Shown here piece after piece: positions 11,233 through 22,897 of a stretch of 64,000 bases of DNA (position 1 is the first letter of the stretch; each line of letters starts with the position of its first letter). Under the pieces are notes generated by a model. The model saw only the letters and a program-made list of their open reading frames with translations, did not search any database and was not told the DNA's origin. This stretch comes from Microvelia longipes (lineage: Eukaryota; Arthropoda; Insecta; Hemiptera; Veliidae). The DNA lies in the NCBI GenBank assembly GCA_018340805.1, contig JACMZG010001908.1, positions 45,949,117-46,013,116 on the forward strand, read 5' to 3'. The translations under genes and the position numbers were made by a program.

Positions 11233-11495
11233 ATAGAATGCAAATAGAATGCAATTTTCCCGTGGTTATAGAATGTAATTTTCCCGTGGTTATAGAATGT
11301 AATTTTCCCGTGGTTATAGAATGTAATTTTCCCGTGTTATAGAATAATTTCCCCCGTAATTTTCCGTGTTATAGAATGTAATTTTCCCGTGGTTATAGAA
11401 TGTAATTTTCCCGTGGTTATAGAATGTAATTTTCCGTGTTATATATGTAAGATTATAGAATTATTTTCCCGTGTAGATGTAATTTCCGTGACTCA
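11233..11495. repeat. 24-bp minisatellite, second block
   Basis: The array resumes after the LTR, with units richer in the 'cccgtggttatag' variant, and then decays by about 11495. Confidence 0.9.
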
Positions 11496-11499
11496 TATT

Positions 11500-13400
11500 T
11501 TATATCGATAATGTCTTATAATAACCTTATAATACTTGGAATACTTTAAACAATTAAGATATTCCATGTCTTATAAGGTTTACTTTACTTGTTTTCCTTT
11601 CACTTTGTTGCCAAACTATTGAATATGTGTTACATTTTCTGGCTTTTGATCCTATAGGTAAGAACATGTTGGTTTAGTCGAGCCCTTTATAAGGAAACAG
11701 TTTGATTAAACCAAGACCAAATATAATCATATCGGCTCAAAAGCATTTACCAATAACAGAAAAATATCAAAAGAAAAAATGAAAAGAGAGAAAGAATCTG
11801 GTTTGAACTTATTAAATAGTTTCTCGACTTATTTTTCCACCTTTTTATTTCTTCTTATCTTTTGTGTTTTTTTATTTTTATAATTTAATCTTCATCTTAT
11901 AACCATTTATATTTTTGTCCTTTTTAACAGAAGTGATAAGAAGTCGAAATGGGGGTAACCGCCCCCCCCCCATTGGAGGCTTTTTTTTCTGTTTGCTTTT
12001 CTTTTTAACCCACAGAACTCTACCACATTTTTTTAATCTTATCTTCGTCTTCTTCAAGGCCTTTTTTTGTTTCTTAAGGTTTTTACTTGTATATTTGTAA
12101 AAGAAAGTTTTGTTTATTTTTATCAGCTGACTTTTCCAACATCTTCGTTATTTTCCTTCTGAACAAAAGTTATTTCCTTGTGTACCAAGACTGCTTTCCC
12201 GCAACTTATTTTTCTGGTTGGTGTAACACTAACTGTGATTATTATCTACAGGGAGAAAAAATTAGAAAAATCAAGTTTTCTATGCTTCATACCTCTTTTA
12301 CTTTTGGTGTCTTTTCACCCTTCACTTGTTTCTAGAAAATTGTGTTCTTTCTTCTGTTAAGAATAATAATGGAAAAAGAACTTTGTTTTAAACTAAAATG
12401 TTTGATAAAAAAAAGATATACTTGCACATTATATAAAGTTTGTTTGGGAAACTAATGTCGGAATATAGTTAACTATTCATTACCTGCTAAGAGTTCGATT
12501 TAGAACTCACGTCACTACACTAATTACATCCCAGTCAATGAATTCCTTTTTTTCTAGATAGTTTTAAAAAAGTCATATAGTCACAATAGCAAAACGTTTC
12601 ATTTAAAAATATTTTTTTAAAAATTGTACAACCTTTTAAATTCTACGATTATCAAATTTGATTCACGTGTAAAAACTGTTAATAAAAGACAGATGAAGTG
12701 GTTTCAAACCCCAAATCCTAAACAAAATCCGATTTGGGGTTTAAAAAGTTTTAGGGGGGGGGGAAATGATAGAACAGCATTTAATCTTTTTTTGATAGGA
12801 TTTAAATTCATCGGACAGTTAAATCGAAATGTTGAGTTTTTAGACGATATATTTTTATTTTTTTAAAAAAATAGGAAAAGATACATTTATTTGGAAAAGT
12901 TAGAGTCTTGACAAGGTTGTCAGCTGATGGTATACGCTCTATCCGGAGGGTATAGACTAAAAGCTTTTTCAAATAAATAAATATTTGCTTTTCGAATAAC
13001 TTTTCATTTGTGTGCATTCATGTTCGTGGATTATTTATTTATTGCCTTTAATAACAATATTTGTTATAATATTTTGTTGTTCCTTCCAGCGTCGGAAGCT
13101 GTAGTTAATTGTTTCAAAATGGATTAGAATTATTGAATGTATTTATTTATTGAATTTACTATTTTTTTTTAATATTTACTTATTGTAAAAGTATAATTGT
13201 ATTTATTGAAATACAGTGCTGATTTTTCAAAGAGGATAATTTTACAATAAATATGATCCCGATAAAAATATCTGAATGCATATTAATGAGAATGAGGCAT
13301 TGAATATTTGCTATAATAATAGCCATGACAATACCAACAATAGTTTATAGAAATCCGAGGTTATAGGAAAGTGAGGTGATGTTTGTGACACCTTTTATTT
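11500..13400. other. unassigned AT-rich sequence
   Basis: Only short open frames are present, with low-complexity Phe/Leu-rich translations. A weak 'ggggtaaccgcccccccccc' run lies near 11951. I see no exon with splice context. Confidence 0.4.
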
Positions 13401-13523
13401 ACTGATCTAAGCGAGCGTGGTCGGTGCATGCTGGGAATAGAAGACCAATGTCTAGATGGTCTGGATCGTAGCACGAGAGCATGCGGGTGTAGGTAGTAGT
13501 CCAAGAACCGAACCTGAAAAAAA

Positions 13524-13589
13524 GTGACTCATTTTGTGCGACTTCAAACTTCAGAAAAAAACAGTTTGAAGTAGTACAAAATGAGTCAC
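13524..13589. repeat. 27-bp imperfect inverted repeat
   Basis: 'gtgactcattttgtgcgact' and following bases at 13524-13550 pair with 13563-13589 across a 12-base loop, with two or three mismatches. Just upstream (about 13409-13440) 'gcgtggtcggtgcatgctgg' weakly resembles 5S rRNA. Confidence 0.7.
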
Positions 13590-14246
13590 ATTTTTTAGGC
13601 CTGGCTGTTTGACTATTGGGTCTAATGAATCATTACGGTAATAGATTCGAAACCGGCGTATAGATTATTTTTATTTTATTTTTTTCAGGGGTAGGCTTGG
13701 AAATAGCGACTTCAGACCTTTTAAATAAAGCAAACATTAATTTAATTGCATTAAAGATGAAGAAGGAGATTCTATTTTAATATATTATCACTAGAGGATT
13801 GTTTTTAATGATTTGTTTTTCATTGCCACCTACCTCTGAAAACATAAGATATGCTACATAACAGGGAAGTGCTCTTTTTCTTAACCTGGGCAAATATAAT
13901 TGCTACGCTTAAAAAAACTTAATTCACAGCCTTGTTGTGGAGCGTACTATTAAGTCAACTTAATTTCAATTTCCCTTAGAGAACTAATATTCCCTGACAT
14001 TAATATTTCTGTTCTCGATTCATGGGATTGTTCAAAGTATACAGTGAATAATTTGTTTGCTTGTATTAGTTTTTTCTTTCTTTCTTGTTTTTTATTTCTC
14101 TTTCTTTCGTCTTTAGATTTATACGTACGTTATATCTTTAACATACGTAGACCTTGTACAGAATAAAATTAAGAAGCAAGTTATAACATCTATTTAATGG
14201 AAAACTTACGTATTTATTTATACAACTTACATATTTGGTGTTACAG

Positions 14247-14415
14247 GCTGATGGATGCGAGACTTGCAGAACAGTATACAGAGGAGGTTCATCTAGTCCT
14301 CCTCAGTTACCATCGCAACCAAGGATGCCTCCATATCTAGCTGGTGAATGGCTGTCAGTGTCGTGTGAAGCTAGGCCGTTAGGCTTGTTTTTGAGAAGAA
14401 AACTACGCATATCAG
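14247..14415 (+). CDS. Apcdd1: APCDD1-like, internal exon A
   Basis: This exon starts after a 'ggtgttacag' acceptor, in phase 0, and ends before 'gtaaac' with one base of a split Gly codon. It encodes about 56 residues: a CETC motif (residues 4-7), a Ser/Pro-rich linker, then MPPYLAGEWLSVSCEARPLG and FLRR. From memory of the family, the layout matches the start of the second APCDD1 domain: a CxxC, a Pro-rich linker, a 'hlxGxWxSxxCExRP' core and an FLxR turn. APCDD1 is a membrane-tethered extracellular protein that binds Wnt and LRP5 and dampens Wnt signalling. The frame is intact. Its G+C is well above the surrounding intron. Confidence 0.8.
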
Positions 14416-14419
14416 GTAA

Positions 14420-16280
14420 ACTTTCTTTGACTTAGAAAAATAATAGTTTACATTTAAGAGGCGCTATCTACACTTACTTCAATTTTTCTAAAATTAAAAT
14501 ATAACTTTATTGAGTATAACAGTAATCGTCTTACCTGCCATCTTTCCAAGAGTTTTTTTTGTAATTGGATGCATATTGTCCTCTAAGTTACTAATCATAA
14601 AGAAAAATGCATTGAAGAATTTAATTACCTGGCTCTATCATATCTACAGCAAGTAGATATTGTAGGACGTTCCAGCCATCTCTTTTAAATAACTTATAAG
14701 CGACATTTTCTATTAAAACTTTGCTAAAAGGAATAAGTTTTCACATTTTGAAAAAGCTATAAATTGTTAATAACGTGGAAGGGTAATCAAAAATTAGCCA
14801 CTAGCCAGCTATTATTGGCACCTGCCCCAAAGTGGCTGAACCTTATACAATTAAAAGCCCTTTAGCTGGTTGCTGGATCAACTTCAAGTTAAACCAGAGT
14901 CTACATTTGTGCATACAGATGCTTGGCCATAAAAGCTGTAAGTTTTTACTCCAAACATTTCTCCGGTACTAACAGGTGGCATCTGCCATTGCTAGAGGAC
15001 AATTAGCTAATTCAAAACACGGCAATAAAGTATGATGTTGCTACAATTCTATCAAAAGCCCATGTTTTGTAAAGAACATAAAATTAATCTCCGGACACTA
15101 GTTTAGTGATCTGATAGTTTAGAAATCGAAAAACCGTTGCTAGATACTTATTTCTTTAACTGAATAGGTTTATCTAGAATTATGTTTCTAAATATAAAAT
15201 TTGCCATGTCAGGGTAACATATGAATCTTGTCATTTCAAAAAGAAGAATATAACGAGACAGGAAAGAAAAGAGGTTTCAGATAAGAAATGTACTTATTAG
15301 GAAGCTCAGGCCAGGGTTTATTCTCCCTTGAGGAACCCATGAAGAAGATATCATTTACCTGATAAGCTTCTTTCCAGTATCATTTTACATTGAGTACAGC
15401 GTTCCTTTTCAAATTCTGCCACAATGTAGAATAGGGAGCCAAAGAAACTCCAATTCAGTAACAGGATACCCCTAAAACTAATCAACTTATTCTTGTTCTC
15501 GGTTTTACTTGATACTTTTGGGGTTTAAATTCTAGAAGCTTTTCTCCTTATTTTCTAGGGTTGTCCTTATCTCCGATAGAAACTAGTTAGCCTAATTAAA
15601 CTCAGAGCCAAATGTTATTAACTGATTGAATCCATGTCTATTTTTTGATCGAATTATTTCAGTTTTAGAATGAAATGAGATACTATGAGAAATTATATCA
15701 CTTTTAACTAAAATATAATCTTGTATAAAGTTAGTTCTCTAGGGAATAAACCACGCTTTGGTGTTTCCTTGACGAAGATTAGAGTGAGCATGTTCTGAAA
15801 ACTCCATGCAAACAGATGAGTTTTCTAACTTTAGGCAAACAACTATACTATTTAAAATGTAAATGAAAATTTGCATGAAATTCATTGTTTCATCAAGATA
15901 TTTAATGACTATATAATTATAGTCGATATATCACTAATACGCTTCCTCGATTGGATGTTTTTGGTAAATATAACATTAAATCTGTTAAACGTTAAAGAGT
16001 TGACTTCATCAAGAAAATTAAATTGATTCAAGAAAAAAAATCTAATTTATAATATTTTTAAGAACGGAAAAATTATCGTCAAATTGCATTCCAAGTAAAA
16101 ATTGTACGACCATCATATTGCACCTTGTATCATATCCCGAATACTTTAGGGTACAGTGAATTGCATCTCATTCGACCTGAGATTTTTACACCTTAGATAT
16201 CATAGTTTTTTATTTATACACTTAAAATTACTTTCTTAGAAAGTTTCTAAATTAACAAAATTTTGCAATGAAATGAAAAA
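14420..16280. other. APCDD1 intron, mostly unassigned
   Basis: Intron sequence after exon A. A stretch near 14795-14830 ('cagctattattggcacc') recurs inverted near 30311-30345, so a low-copy repeat lies here. A hairpin word 'ggcaca' cluster and AT-rich runs are all else I see. Confidence 0.45.
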
Positions 16281-16284
16281 AATC

Positions 16285-16965
16285 GGGTACGGGATACCTC
16301 GGAACGTTTCATCATTACATCAGATTCGCTTCGCTCATCCTACTAACATTGGGATAAAAAAAATGGATTTAATTGTTTTATTGACATGAAACTAAGTGTA
16401 CTTGTTTAATACGTACAGGTATATACTTGTGCCGAAGTTAATTAGAGTTATTAAAGTTGACTTAATTAGATTATTTTTCGATTTTTACAATTTTTAAACG
16501 TATTCAAGTAATTCCATAAAAAGGACTACTGCTAATAATAAGATGAAACTTGGCAAACATATTGGTAATATATATAGCTACATGCGTGCTAAATCTCTAA
16601 TTGCTCATCCGCCCTACTTCGGTCTCGCTTCTTTCCTCTTCTGAGTATACAATTTGCCAAATGTATACTGCAACACGTCTATCTTCGCTTGTCTTTATAA
16701 AATACAATTCGCTGAATTTATACTGCAACTGACTCATGTTTGCGGGTTAGTGACGTCATAAAAAATATTTTCCGAATAGCACAACAACTGTGGTAGACTG
16801 ATTTTTGTATAAACTTTCAACCCTCTAGCATAAAGACACTGGGAGCTACGATGATAGCAGACACACACATATACACTCGGACAGACAAATTGTGAAAACC
16901 ACTTAAGGGGGTTAAAAACACCTGAAACGGATATTTCCGGTGACATCTCAGTTTCGGATTTTTTT
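16285..16965 (-). repeat. R5S dispersed repeat, minus copy
   Basis: On the minus strand this copy runs from 'cgaaactgagatgtcaccgg' near 16965 through 'cagtgtctttatgctagagg', TGACGTCA (about 16751-16758) and 'agccatgtagctatatata'-type words. It ends at the GAGGTATCCCGTACCCGATT end block near 16285. It lines up with the 3.1-4.0 kb copy without the SINE. No good 5S-like core was seen, so that part has been lost or diverged here. Confidence 0.65.
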
Positions 16966-16983
16966 ATGAGGAAAATTAAACAC

Positions 16984-17053
16984 AGAGAATAGTTATGAAG
17001 TTTTGGTCATAAAGTTTTTATTTGTAATGACCAAAACCTCATAACTCTTCTCT
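16984..17053. repeat. 27-bp inverted repeat hairpin
   Basis: 'agagaatagttatgaagttt' and 'tggtcat' at 16984-17010 pair with 17027-17053 across a 16-base loop, with few mismatches. The boundary with the adjacent R5S copy suggests a junction of two insertions. Confidence 0.7.
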
Positions 17054-17059
17054 GATTTT

Positions 17060-17960
17060 TAGTAAACTATATTGTATTGCATTTCAACATAATGTAATCT
17101 CTTAATTCCGATTAACAGTAAGAAATCATAAATACTATGGAGGTCTTAATACCTTGATTAATCTTTGTCTTTGATAGTGAAATATCGTTGAAATTTATTG
17201 CCGCTCCATGCATTTCACTTAGCTAATGAATACTTGCTAGATTTGAAATCAGGGATTATTCCGTCCAGTGAATCTCTCAACCTATGTTATTCTCCAATTC
17301 TATTCAATGATGCTCACCGATGAACATTTAAGATACCTAAATATCTTTGCCGGTCTGATCCTTTTATTAAATGTCTCGCTATTTCATTGCTTTAATATAA
17401 ATTATGTAACAACTATAAATGTTTAAGATTTATTTTATTTTTCCAACTAAGTGCAAAGCCTGGATTAAGTAAACAAGATAGGAGTTATAAGTTTTTCTCG
17501 AACATTTCCTCTTTCATCTAGGATCAACTAAAAGCATTAAAAAGGATTAAGAGTTGACCCAAACAAAGTCCCAAAACCTTTGACATAATTAATTCCATTT
17601 TCTTAAATATAAACGACATCAAAATTTGATCTAAATAATTCGGTTGTATTTGTAAGTAGGAGAACAACTTTTTATCTGATGTACCTGTCCTGTATTAATA
17701 AAAATTTGCATAAAATATAAATAATTAATATAAGAATATTAATAAGTTTTATTAAAACTTATATGATCTAACATTTTATACTTCTTATTCTTGACACATT
17801 ATATATCTACGAAATGTTTTGTTTTTTGATGATTTTTACACCTTTGATCTAATTAGAGAGTCCAAATAGGCTATCATTATTTATTTATTAAAACAACCGC
17901 TAATAATTACTTATAGAGACTTCTATATATTTCTTTTCTCAACATTTGTTACTTGCCATG
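17060..17960. other. intron, unassigned
   Basis: AT-rich sequence with no recognisable repeat, gene or RNA. Confidence 0.4.
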
Positions 17961-17965
17961 ATAGC

Positions 17966-18548
17966 TTACACAGGCTCAAGGAACAAACCAAGTTCCTTGT
18001 ACCAACATTTTTTCATTGTTTGCACAGGCTCATGAAACAAACCAAGTTCCTTGTACCAACATTTGTTCATTGCTTACACAGGGTCATGAAACAAACCAAG
18101 TTCCTTGTACCAACATTTGTTCATTGCTTTCACAGGCTTATGTAATAAACCAAGTTCCTTGTACCAACATTTGTTCATTGCTTACACAGGCTCATGAAAC
18201 AAACCAAGTTCCTTGTACCAACATTTATTCATTGCTTACACAGGCTCATGTAACAAACCACGTTCATTGTACCAACATTTGTTCATTGATGACACATGCC
18301 TAGGGAACGAACTAAGTTCCTTGTGCCAACATTTGTTCATTGCTTACACAGGTCCAGGGAACGAACCAAGTTCCTTGTACCAACATTTGTTCATTGCTTA
18401 ACAGGTCCAGGAACGAACCAAGTTCTTGTACCAACAATTTGTTCATTGCTTACACAGGCTCATGTAACAAACCAAGGTCCTTGTACCATCATTTGTTCAT
18501 TGATTACACATGCCCAGGGAACAAACCAAGTTCCTTGTGCCAACATTT
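17966..18548. repeat. 54-bp minisatellite, about 10.7 copies
   Basis: The unit begins GCTCATGAAACAAACCAAGT, continues through 'ccttgtaccaac' and ends 'cattgcttacacag'. Later copies carry a 'ccagggaacga' variant, giving two alternating unit types. Because 54 is divisible by three, open frames persist (18016-18303 and others), but there is no start context, splice site or known protein. The regularity of the repeat is enough to explain them. It is not CRISPR-like: there are no unique spacers. Confidence 0.95.
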
Positions 18549-18549
18549 A

Positions 18550-19530
18550 GACACCGGTTACATATAAATGAATATTAACGACTACATTCGTTTCTATTTT
18601 TCTGTAAATTTTACATGTAATAAACAAATATTTATAATCTAATGCAAAGTATTTTGATTGTGCGTAAATATATCTTAAAAAAGCTTTTCTAAATTGGACC
18701 ATAAATACTCAAGTACATTTCAAAGCAAATTAGATTTAAAAAGATGGAGCTTTTTGGAGAAAAGGGTAAAGAGAGGGTCGTTAGTTTACTGCCCTGCGAC
18801 GCTGTGAGATCCTAGAGGCTGATTTATCTCTCTTCTCAATATTAACCAGAGTTTACTCAATTTTTAAAAAGTCCAAGTTTTTTTAACTTATTTTTAGGAA
18901 AATAAGGGAGCTTTATTTTACTGAATTATACTTAACAGTTTTCTTTACTCTTAAAAAAGTAAAACAGTCATTTTCAAACTTGATTATAAACAAGTTTGTT
19001 TCGAGGAGTATTTCTTTTCTCAAGTTTTTATTAGTCTTTTGCCATTTAAAGATATTACTGGTTTAAAAAAATACAAACGGCTATCAAAAGAAGTTTGCTT
19101 TTAAGATTGCTGCTAAGAAAGCTTAGATTTAAGCTGTTTAAATGCTTCCAAAGAAAACACCACGGGTTGTTTTCCTATTATTTCAACTGACTTAAAGTCC
19201 GGTTAGATAAGCTCTAATCCAGGATTTTCACAAACGGGACTATATTAGGTTAATTGGGTTATAACAATAATATTACTTTAAATTTCTGTCATTTCTGATT
19301 CAGCAAACATAGTTGAGAAATCAGATGCCTTAAGTTGCGATTAAAAATTAGGACCACTTTTTATTTTTTTAAATGACTTCATTGATTATGCGTCGCGGAA
19401 GTGTGACATTAAAAAACAAATATTGGTTTATAACAAAACAAAATTAACCAATCAGATTCGATTATATGTTTTTTGTGAGCCAAAAGTTACCTGTGACATT
19501 GTTTTATTATGTAAACAAAGAAGACATTAT
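18550..19530. other. intron, unassigned
   Basis: No recognisable feature. A less AT-rich patch near 18770-18840 has no exon signals. Confidence 0.4.
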
Positions 19531-19534
19531 TTTA

Positions 19535-19702
19535 GGTTAACTTCCGTGAAGTATTGTCTGCGCTAAATATGTACTTGGCATGGTGCTCATACAAGTTAAA
19601 GTGACTTGGTAGACTTAATGAGGGGAATCACTCAGGGAGGTCTGAGGAAAAAAATGTGGAAAGGATTGGTGAAAAGATACTTCCTTGTGGAACTCCGGCA
19701 AT
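19535..19702 (-). pseudogene. non-LTR (Jockey-type) reverse transcriptase relic
   Basis: The minus strand translates in one frame with one stop. It begins IAGVPQGSIFSPILSTFFSS and continues DLPE; the motif (A/P)GVPQGSxxSPxL is reverse-transcriptase block 4 of Jockey-like non-LTR elements. About 30 codons later comes FSADNT, in the place of the catalytic F/Y-ADDT motif, with the second Asp changed to Asn. The stop after DLPE and the altered active site show it is dead. Only about 56 codons survive. The family assignment is from motif spacing only. Confidence 0.75.
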
Positions 19703-19759
19703 TAAAATGTATTAGAGATAAATAGTAGAGGGGGTAGAGCCTATCTCAATGCATAAAGA

Positions 19760-19985
19760 GACTTAAAACATTTTTTGGGGCTCTCAGGGGTTCTGTGGAA
19801 CCTCATTGAAACCTCTCCCAAAAGTGAGTTAAGTTTATAATAAATCAATTACTGTCAGCTGATTTGTATTTTAAACATTCTTCTAAATAAGTTACTGTAA
19901 CTTTGTTCTGTTCATATGATTATCTTGATAGTTAAAGATGGTCTGGTTATTTTTTTATGTTTCAAAATTCAAACGATGATGTAAT
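19760..19985 (+). repeat. dispersed repeat R230, copy 1
   Basis: It contains 'gctctcaggggttctgtgg', 'gtgagttaag', 'tataataaatcaatt' and a 3' 'tttcaaaattcaaacg' block. These recur in order at about 41600-41815 and 45735-45945. No coding potential is apparent. In two of the three cases it borders a reverse-transcriptase relic. Confidence 0.6.
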
Positions 19986-20228
19986 AGATCTTAATAACGT
20001 TAAATCAATTTTGGTTAAATTACCTTCTCACATCTGTCATCAACCAGACCCTTGACAGCTTACAGCTCCCTCTGTATTTGTAATAAAAAATTAAAACTTA
20101 GTCTTAACGTTAAGGTTTAGAAGTGCTTTTCAAAAACATATGTTTATGACATCATTATTCGTCATTAATGACTTGGCGAACTAAACAATTATAAGTTGTG
20201 ATCAAACTAATAGTTATTTATGCTATAA

Positions 20229-20323
20229 GGCTGAGAAGTGTGTCTTTATGTCACGTCAATTAGATTTACCGACGAGCGAAGCGAGTCGGGAAAAATTGCC
20301 AAGACATAAAGACATTCTCAGCC
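20229..20323. repeat. imperfect hairpin around an R5S-like word
   Basis: 'ggctgagaagtgtgtcttta' at 20229 pairs with 'gacataaagacattctcagc' ending at 20323. The loop carries 'gacgagcgaagcgagtc', a word typical of the 3' part of R5S. Confidence 0.55.
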
Positions 20324-20337
20324 GGATGGCATACACT

Positions 20338-20842
20338 ATTTTTTTGAGGTAGCACTCATTAAATAAACTGCGCTATTTACTTACTATCAATTTATGAAAA
20401 AAACAAACGTAAAAAAATGAATACATGTTTAATTATAATGAAAAATAAATAAACAAATCATCCGTTTCCATAGCTTCACACACACTTTTACTCAAAAACG
20501 TTCACAAATAAACACACAAAAAAGTAAAATTAGAACACCTTTTAAAGGAAATAAATACTAAAAGATAGTGTATTGTTTTAGTCTACGAACAAAAACAGAA
20601 ATGTTTGAACGTTTTTAAAGAAACATCATGAAGGTTAGGTTAATGATTGTTTTTGAACACGCTACGTCATCACAGTAATGGCGGCAATATATGATTTACT
20701 TTTTCGTCCTAGGAGTTTTTTACATTCATTATTGTCCTCGGAGGTGAAAAGTACTAAATAACCTCCAATGACCATAATGATTGGCTTCTCATCCTAAAAA
20801 CGGTCCAATAAAGTGCTCAATTACGTACTACCTCAAAAAAAC
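20338..20842. mobile_element. possible 505-bp TIR element
   Basis: The left end 'tttttttgaggtagcac' is mirrored at the right end by 'gtactacctcaaaaaaa', a TIR of about 17 bp with one or two mismatches. Inside is AT-rich and non-coding. I did not find a convincing target-site duplication. Confidence 0.4.
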
Positions 20843-20984
20843 AAAATTATAAGTGAAAAATGTTGACACATGTAGTTAGTCCAATACAAATAAACGTGTT
20901 TAATTTCACATCGATATTATTATATTTTATCAAGTTGTGTAGCATTAGTTCAATTCTTAGTGTGACATTTATATGTGTAAAAAA

Positions 20985-21370
20985 TCGGTAACGGAATGAC
21001 TTGGAAAATTTACTCACCCACTTCCGGATTTACTCACCACGTCGAGACACCACATTTTCAAGAATACTAAAATGACCACTGAAACACGTTTTCAGACTCG
21101 CTTCGTTCGTCTTCAGACGAGGAATACATTCGTTTATTCCCAGTGCTCCTCCCGGTACTGACCTCGATGCTCCTTAACTTTTATGATCCAACAAAACCGA
21201 TTTTTGAACTAAGTTTCAACTCTCTAGCATGAACACACTGAGAGGCACACATATAGACGGAACACAACTTAGACGGAAAACTTTGTAAAAACTACTCAGG
21301 AGGTCCTAAAACAACTGATACATACATTTGAAGTGAAATCCAGTTTCGTATTCAATTTTCCTATAAACCT
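20985..21370 (-). repeat. R5S dispersed repeat, partial minus copy
   Basis: On the minus strand it runs from 'cgaaactggatttcacttca' near 21355, through 'cctgagtagtttttacaaag' and 'ctcagtgtgttcatgctaga', to a 5S-like segment at about 21134-21182 (GAGGTCAGTACCGGGAGGAG then CACTGGGAATAAAC). It then reaches 'tcgcttcgttcgtc'-type words and the end block near 20985. The middle of the repeat, including the TGACGTCA site, is deleted. Confidence 0.6.
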
Positions 21371-21530
21371 TAATATAAATGAGGAAAATTAAAAACTGTT
21401 TAAAATCGAAAATGAAATGTTTAATTATTCTTTAATTAGTGTATTCCTTCTTAAAATAAAGATTTTTTATTAACACTAAGTCTATTTTAATACAGATAAC
21501 TCACTTTCGTCTTTGTTAAATTATTTTTTG

Positions 21531-21575
21531 TTAAGCATTGTGCGTGGTCAGTACATAAATGGGAGACCGCCATTT
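21531..21575 (+). repeat. 5S rRNA-like fragment
   Basis: TTAAGCATTGTGCGTGGTCA, then GTACATAAATGGGAGACCGCC. It follows the 5S rRNA 3' half closely, apart from CATAAA in place of CTTGGA. A weaker match, GATGGGAGACCACTGC, lies at about 22009-22024. Confidence 0.55.
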
Positions 21576-21729
21576 TTCTTTATCTCAGTTCGGTTTTTAT
21601 TAATTTATTTTATTTGTTATTTGACTGTGGTAATTAGTTTTAATAACCTGTGATATTATTTTTAAGTTTATGTTTGTTTGTGTAATTATCTAGTCAACTA
21701 TGATTTTGTAAAAAATTTACGTGTGATGC

Positions 21730-21757
21730 CTGAAGATGCCTACAATGTTGGGCGAAA
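21730..21757 (+). other. hammerhead-core-like motif 1
   Basis: CTGAAGA is followed by U, a 5-bp stem (GCCTA/TGGGC, counting one G-T pair, loop CAATGT) and GAAA. This has the order and spacing of the hammerhead catalytic core (CUGANGA, stem II, GAAA), but the extra U between the core and stem II is non-canonical. Stems I and III were not established. Similar words occur in Penelope-like retroelements. Confidence 0.35.
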
Positions 21758-21789
21758 TATATAGCTAAATAACTAGTTTAAAAAAAACA

Positions 21790-22630
21790 TTTAGCATGTT
21801 TTAACTTTGTATTATTGTATTATTAATTATTTGCTATTTCTACTTTATTTGCTAACTTAAACAAAATAACTTGTGAATTAAAGGGAAAAGCACTCTTAAC
21901 CTAATTTGTTATGGGGCATAGCCCTCATAAACAAAATGTTATTATTATTATTAAAAAAAATAGTTTTTGTTGTTATTATAGAACTTTAAGCTGTTGTGTT
22001 TAAATCAAGATGGGAGACCACTGCAATTATCACGGATTTTTAATGTCTGATGACAAATGAAGTGAGCTCGAATATATTCTGCAATATAAATTAGGTGGTT
22101 TTATATTTTAATATCAATCAAAGCAGTTCCGAAATAGGTAAAATTTTTAGGTACACTGTACCTGATATTCCAGTAGTCTATAACCTATTGGTTATTTAAA
22201 ATTCGTATTTCGACTTAAAACCATATATATAATCAACTTTAAATAATGTATTCATGAAATTTATTTATATATCTATATTATCTAAAAGTAAATTGGTTGT
22301 GGGATTAAATTCATTATAAATAAACTTCGCTATTAATTTTCGTTGAAAATTCCGATCAATATGTTTAATTAAAAACAAATAAGATATGTATGCTAATGCA
22401 ATGACAATTAATTGATTATGTTGAACCGGCACTACTAATGAAGACAGTTTCACTCAGAGTAGACTTTGTTAATAGACATAGCCCTGAACCTTTGTAGCCT
22501 TTGAAAATTCTATAGAAGAAATAAATATAATTTATAAAGTCTGATAACTCCGTTTATATATGCAGTACTGACGAAGTTTTTGTATTTTCTCCATGTCAAA
22601 CCACGCCACTAAGAAACCAAACTTACCACC
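21790..22630. other. intron, unassigned
   Basis: AT-rich sequence with a short (ATT)n run near 21940-21955 that may be the tail of an unrecognised retroposon. The minus-strand frame at 22265-22453 has no known motif. Confidence 0.4.
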
Positions 22631-22641
22631 AGGGTGACAGT

Positions 22642-22888
22642 CAAGATGTTAGAAATTTATAAGGTGATTCAATTCGATGTAAACAAACTAAACGCATTCG
22701 GAGGTTATAACCTGATGTTTTTATGAATGAAGTGTGACGTCATTGCAGGAATCGGTATAGGCGGTCAACATTGAAAATTGACTATTTATTCCTGCAATGA
22801 CGTCAATTCCGGATTATAACCTAACATGTAAAAAAAATCATTCATAAAACCCCTCCGATTAAATGACCTTATAAATTCTATCTGCTTG
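22642..22888 (+). mobile_element. Mutator-like MITE, copy A
   Basis: The 247-bp element begins CAAGATGTTAGAAATTTATA and ends with the reverse complement of a closely similar sequence ('tataaattctatctgcttg'). The TIR is about 30 bp. It is flanked by GGTGACAGT (22633-22641) and GGTGACAGC (22889-22897), a 9-bp duplication with one change. Duplications of 9 bp are typical of Mutator-like transposons. Two TGACGTCA sites lie inside. No transposase is encoded. Confidence 0.75.
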
Positions 22889-22897
22889 GGTGACAGC

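Noticed and set aside
17966..18548. CRISPR array
   Set aside because: The whole 54-bp unit is conserved, with no unique spacers, and the setting is eukaryotic.
18016..18567. Open frames over the 54-bp repeat as a Cys-rich repetitive protein
   Set aside because: Several frames are open at once because the unit length is divisible by three. There is no start context, splice sites or known domain.
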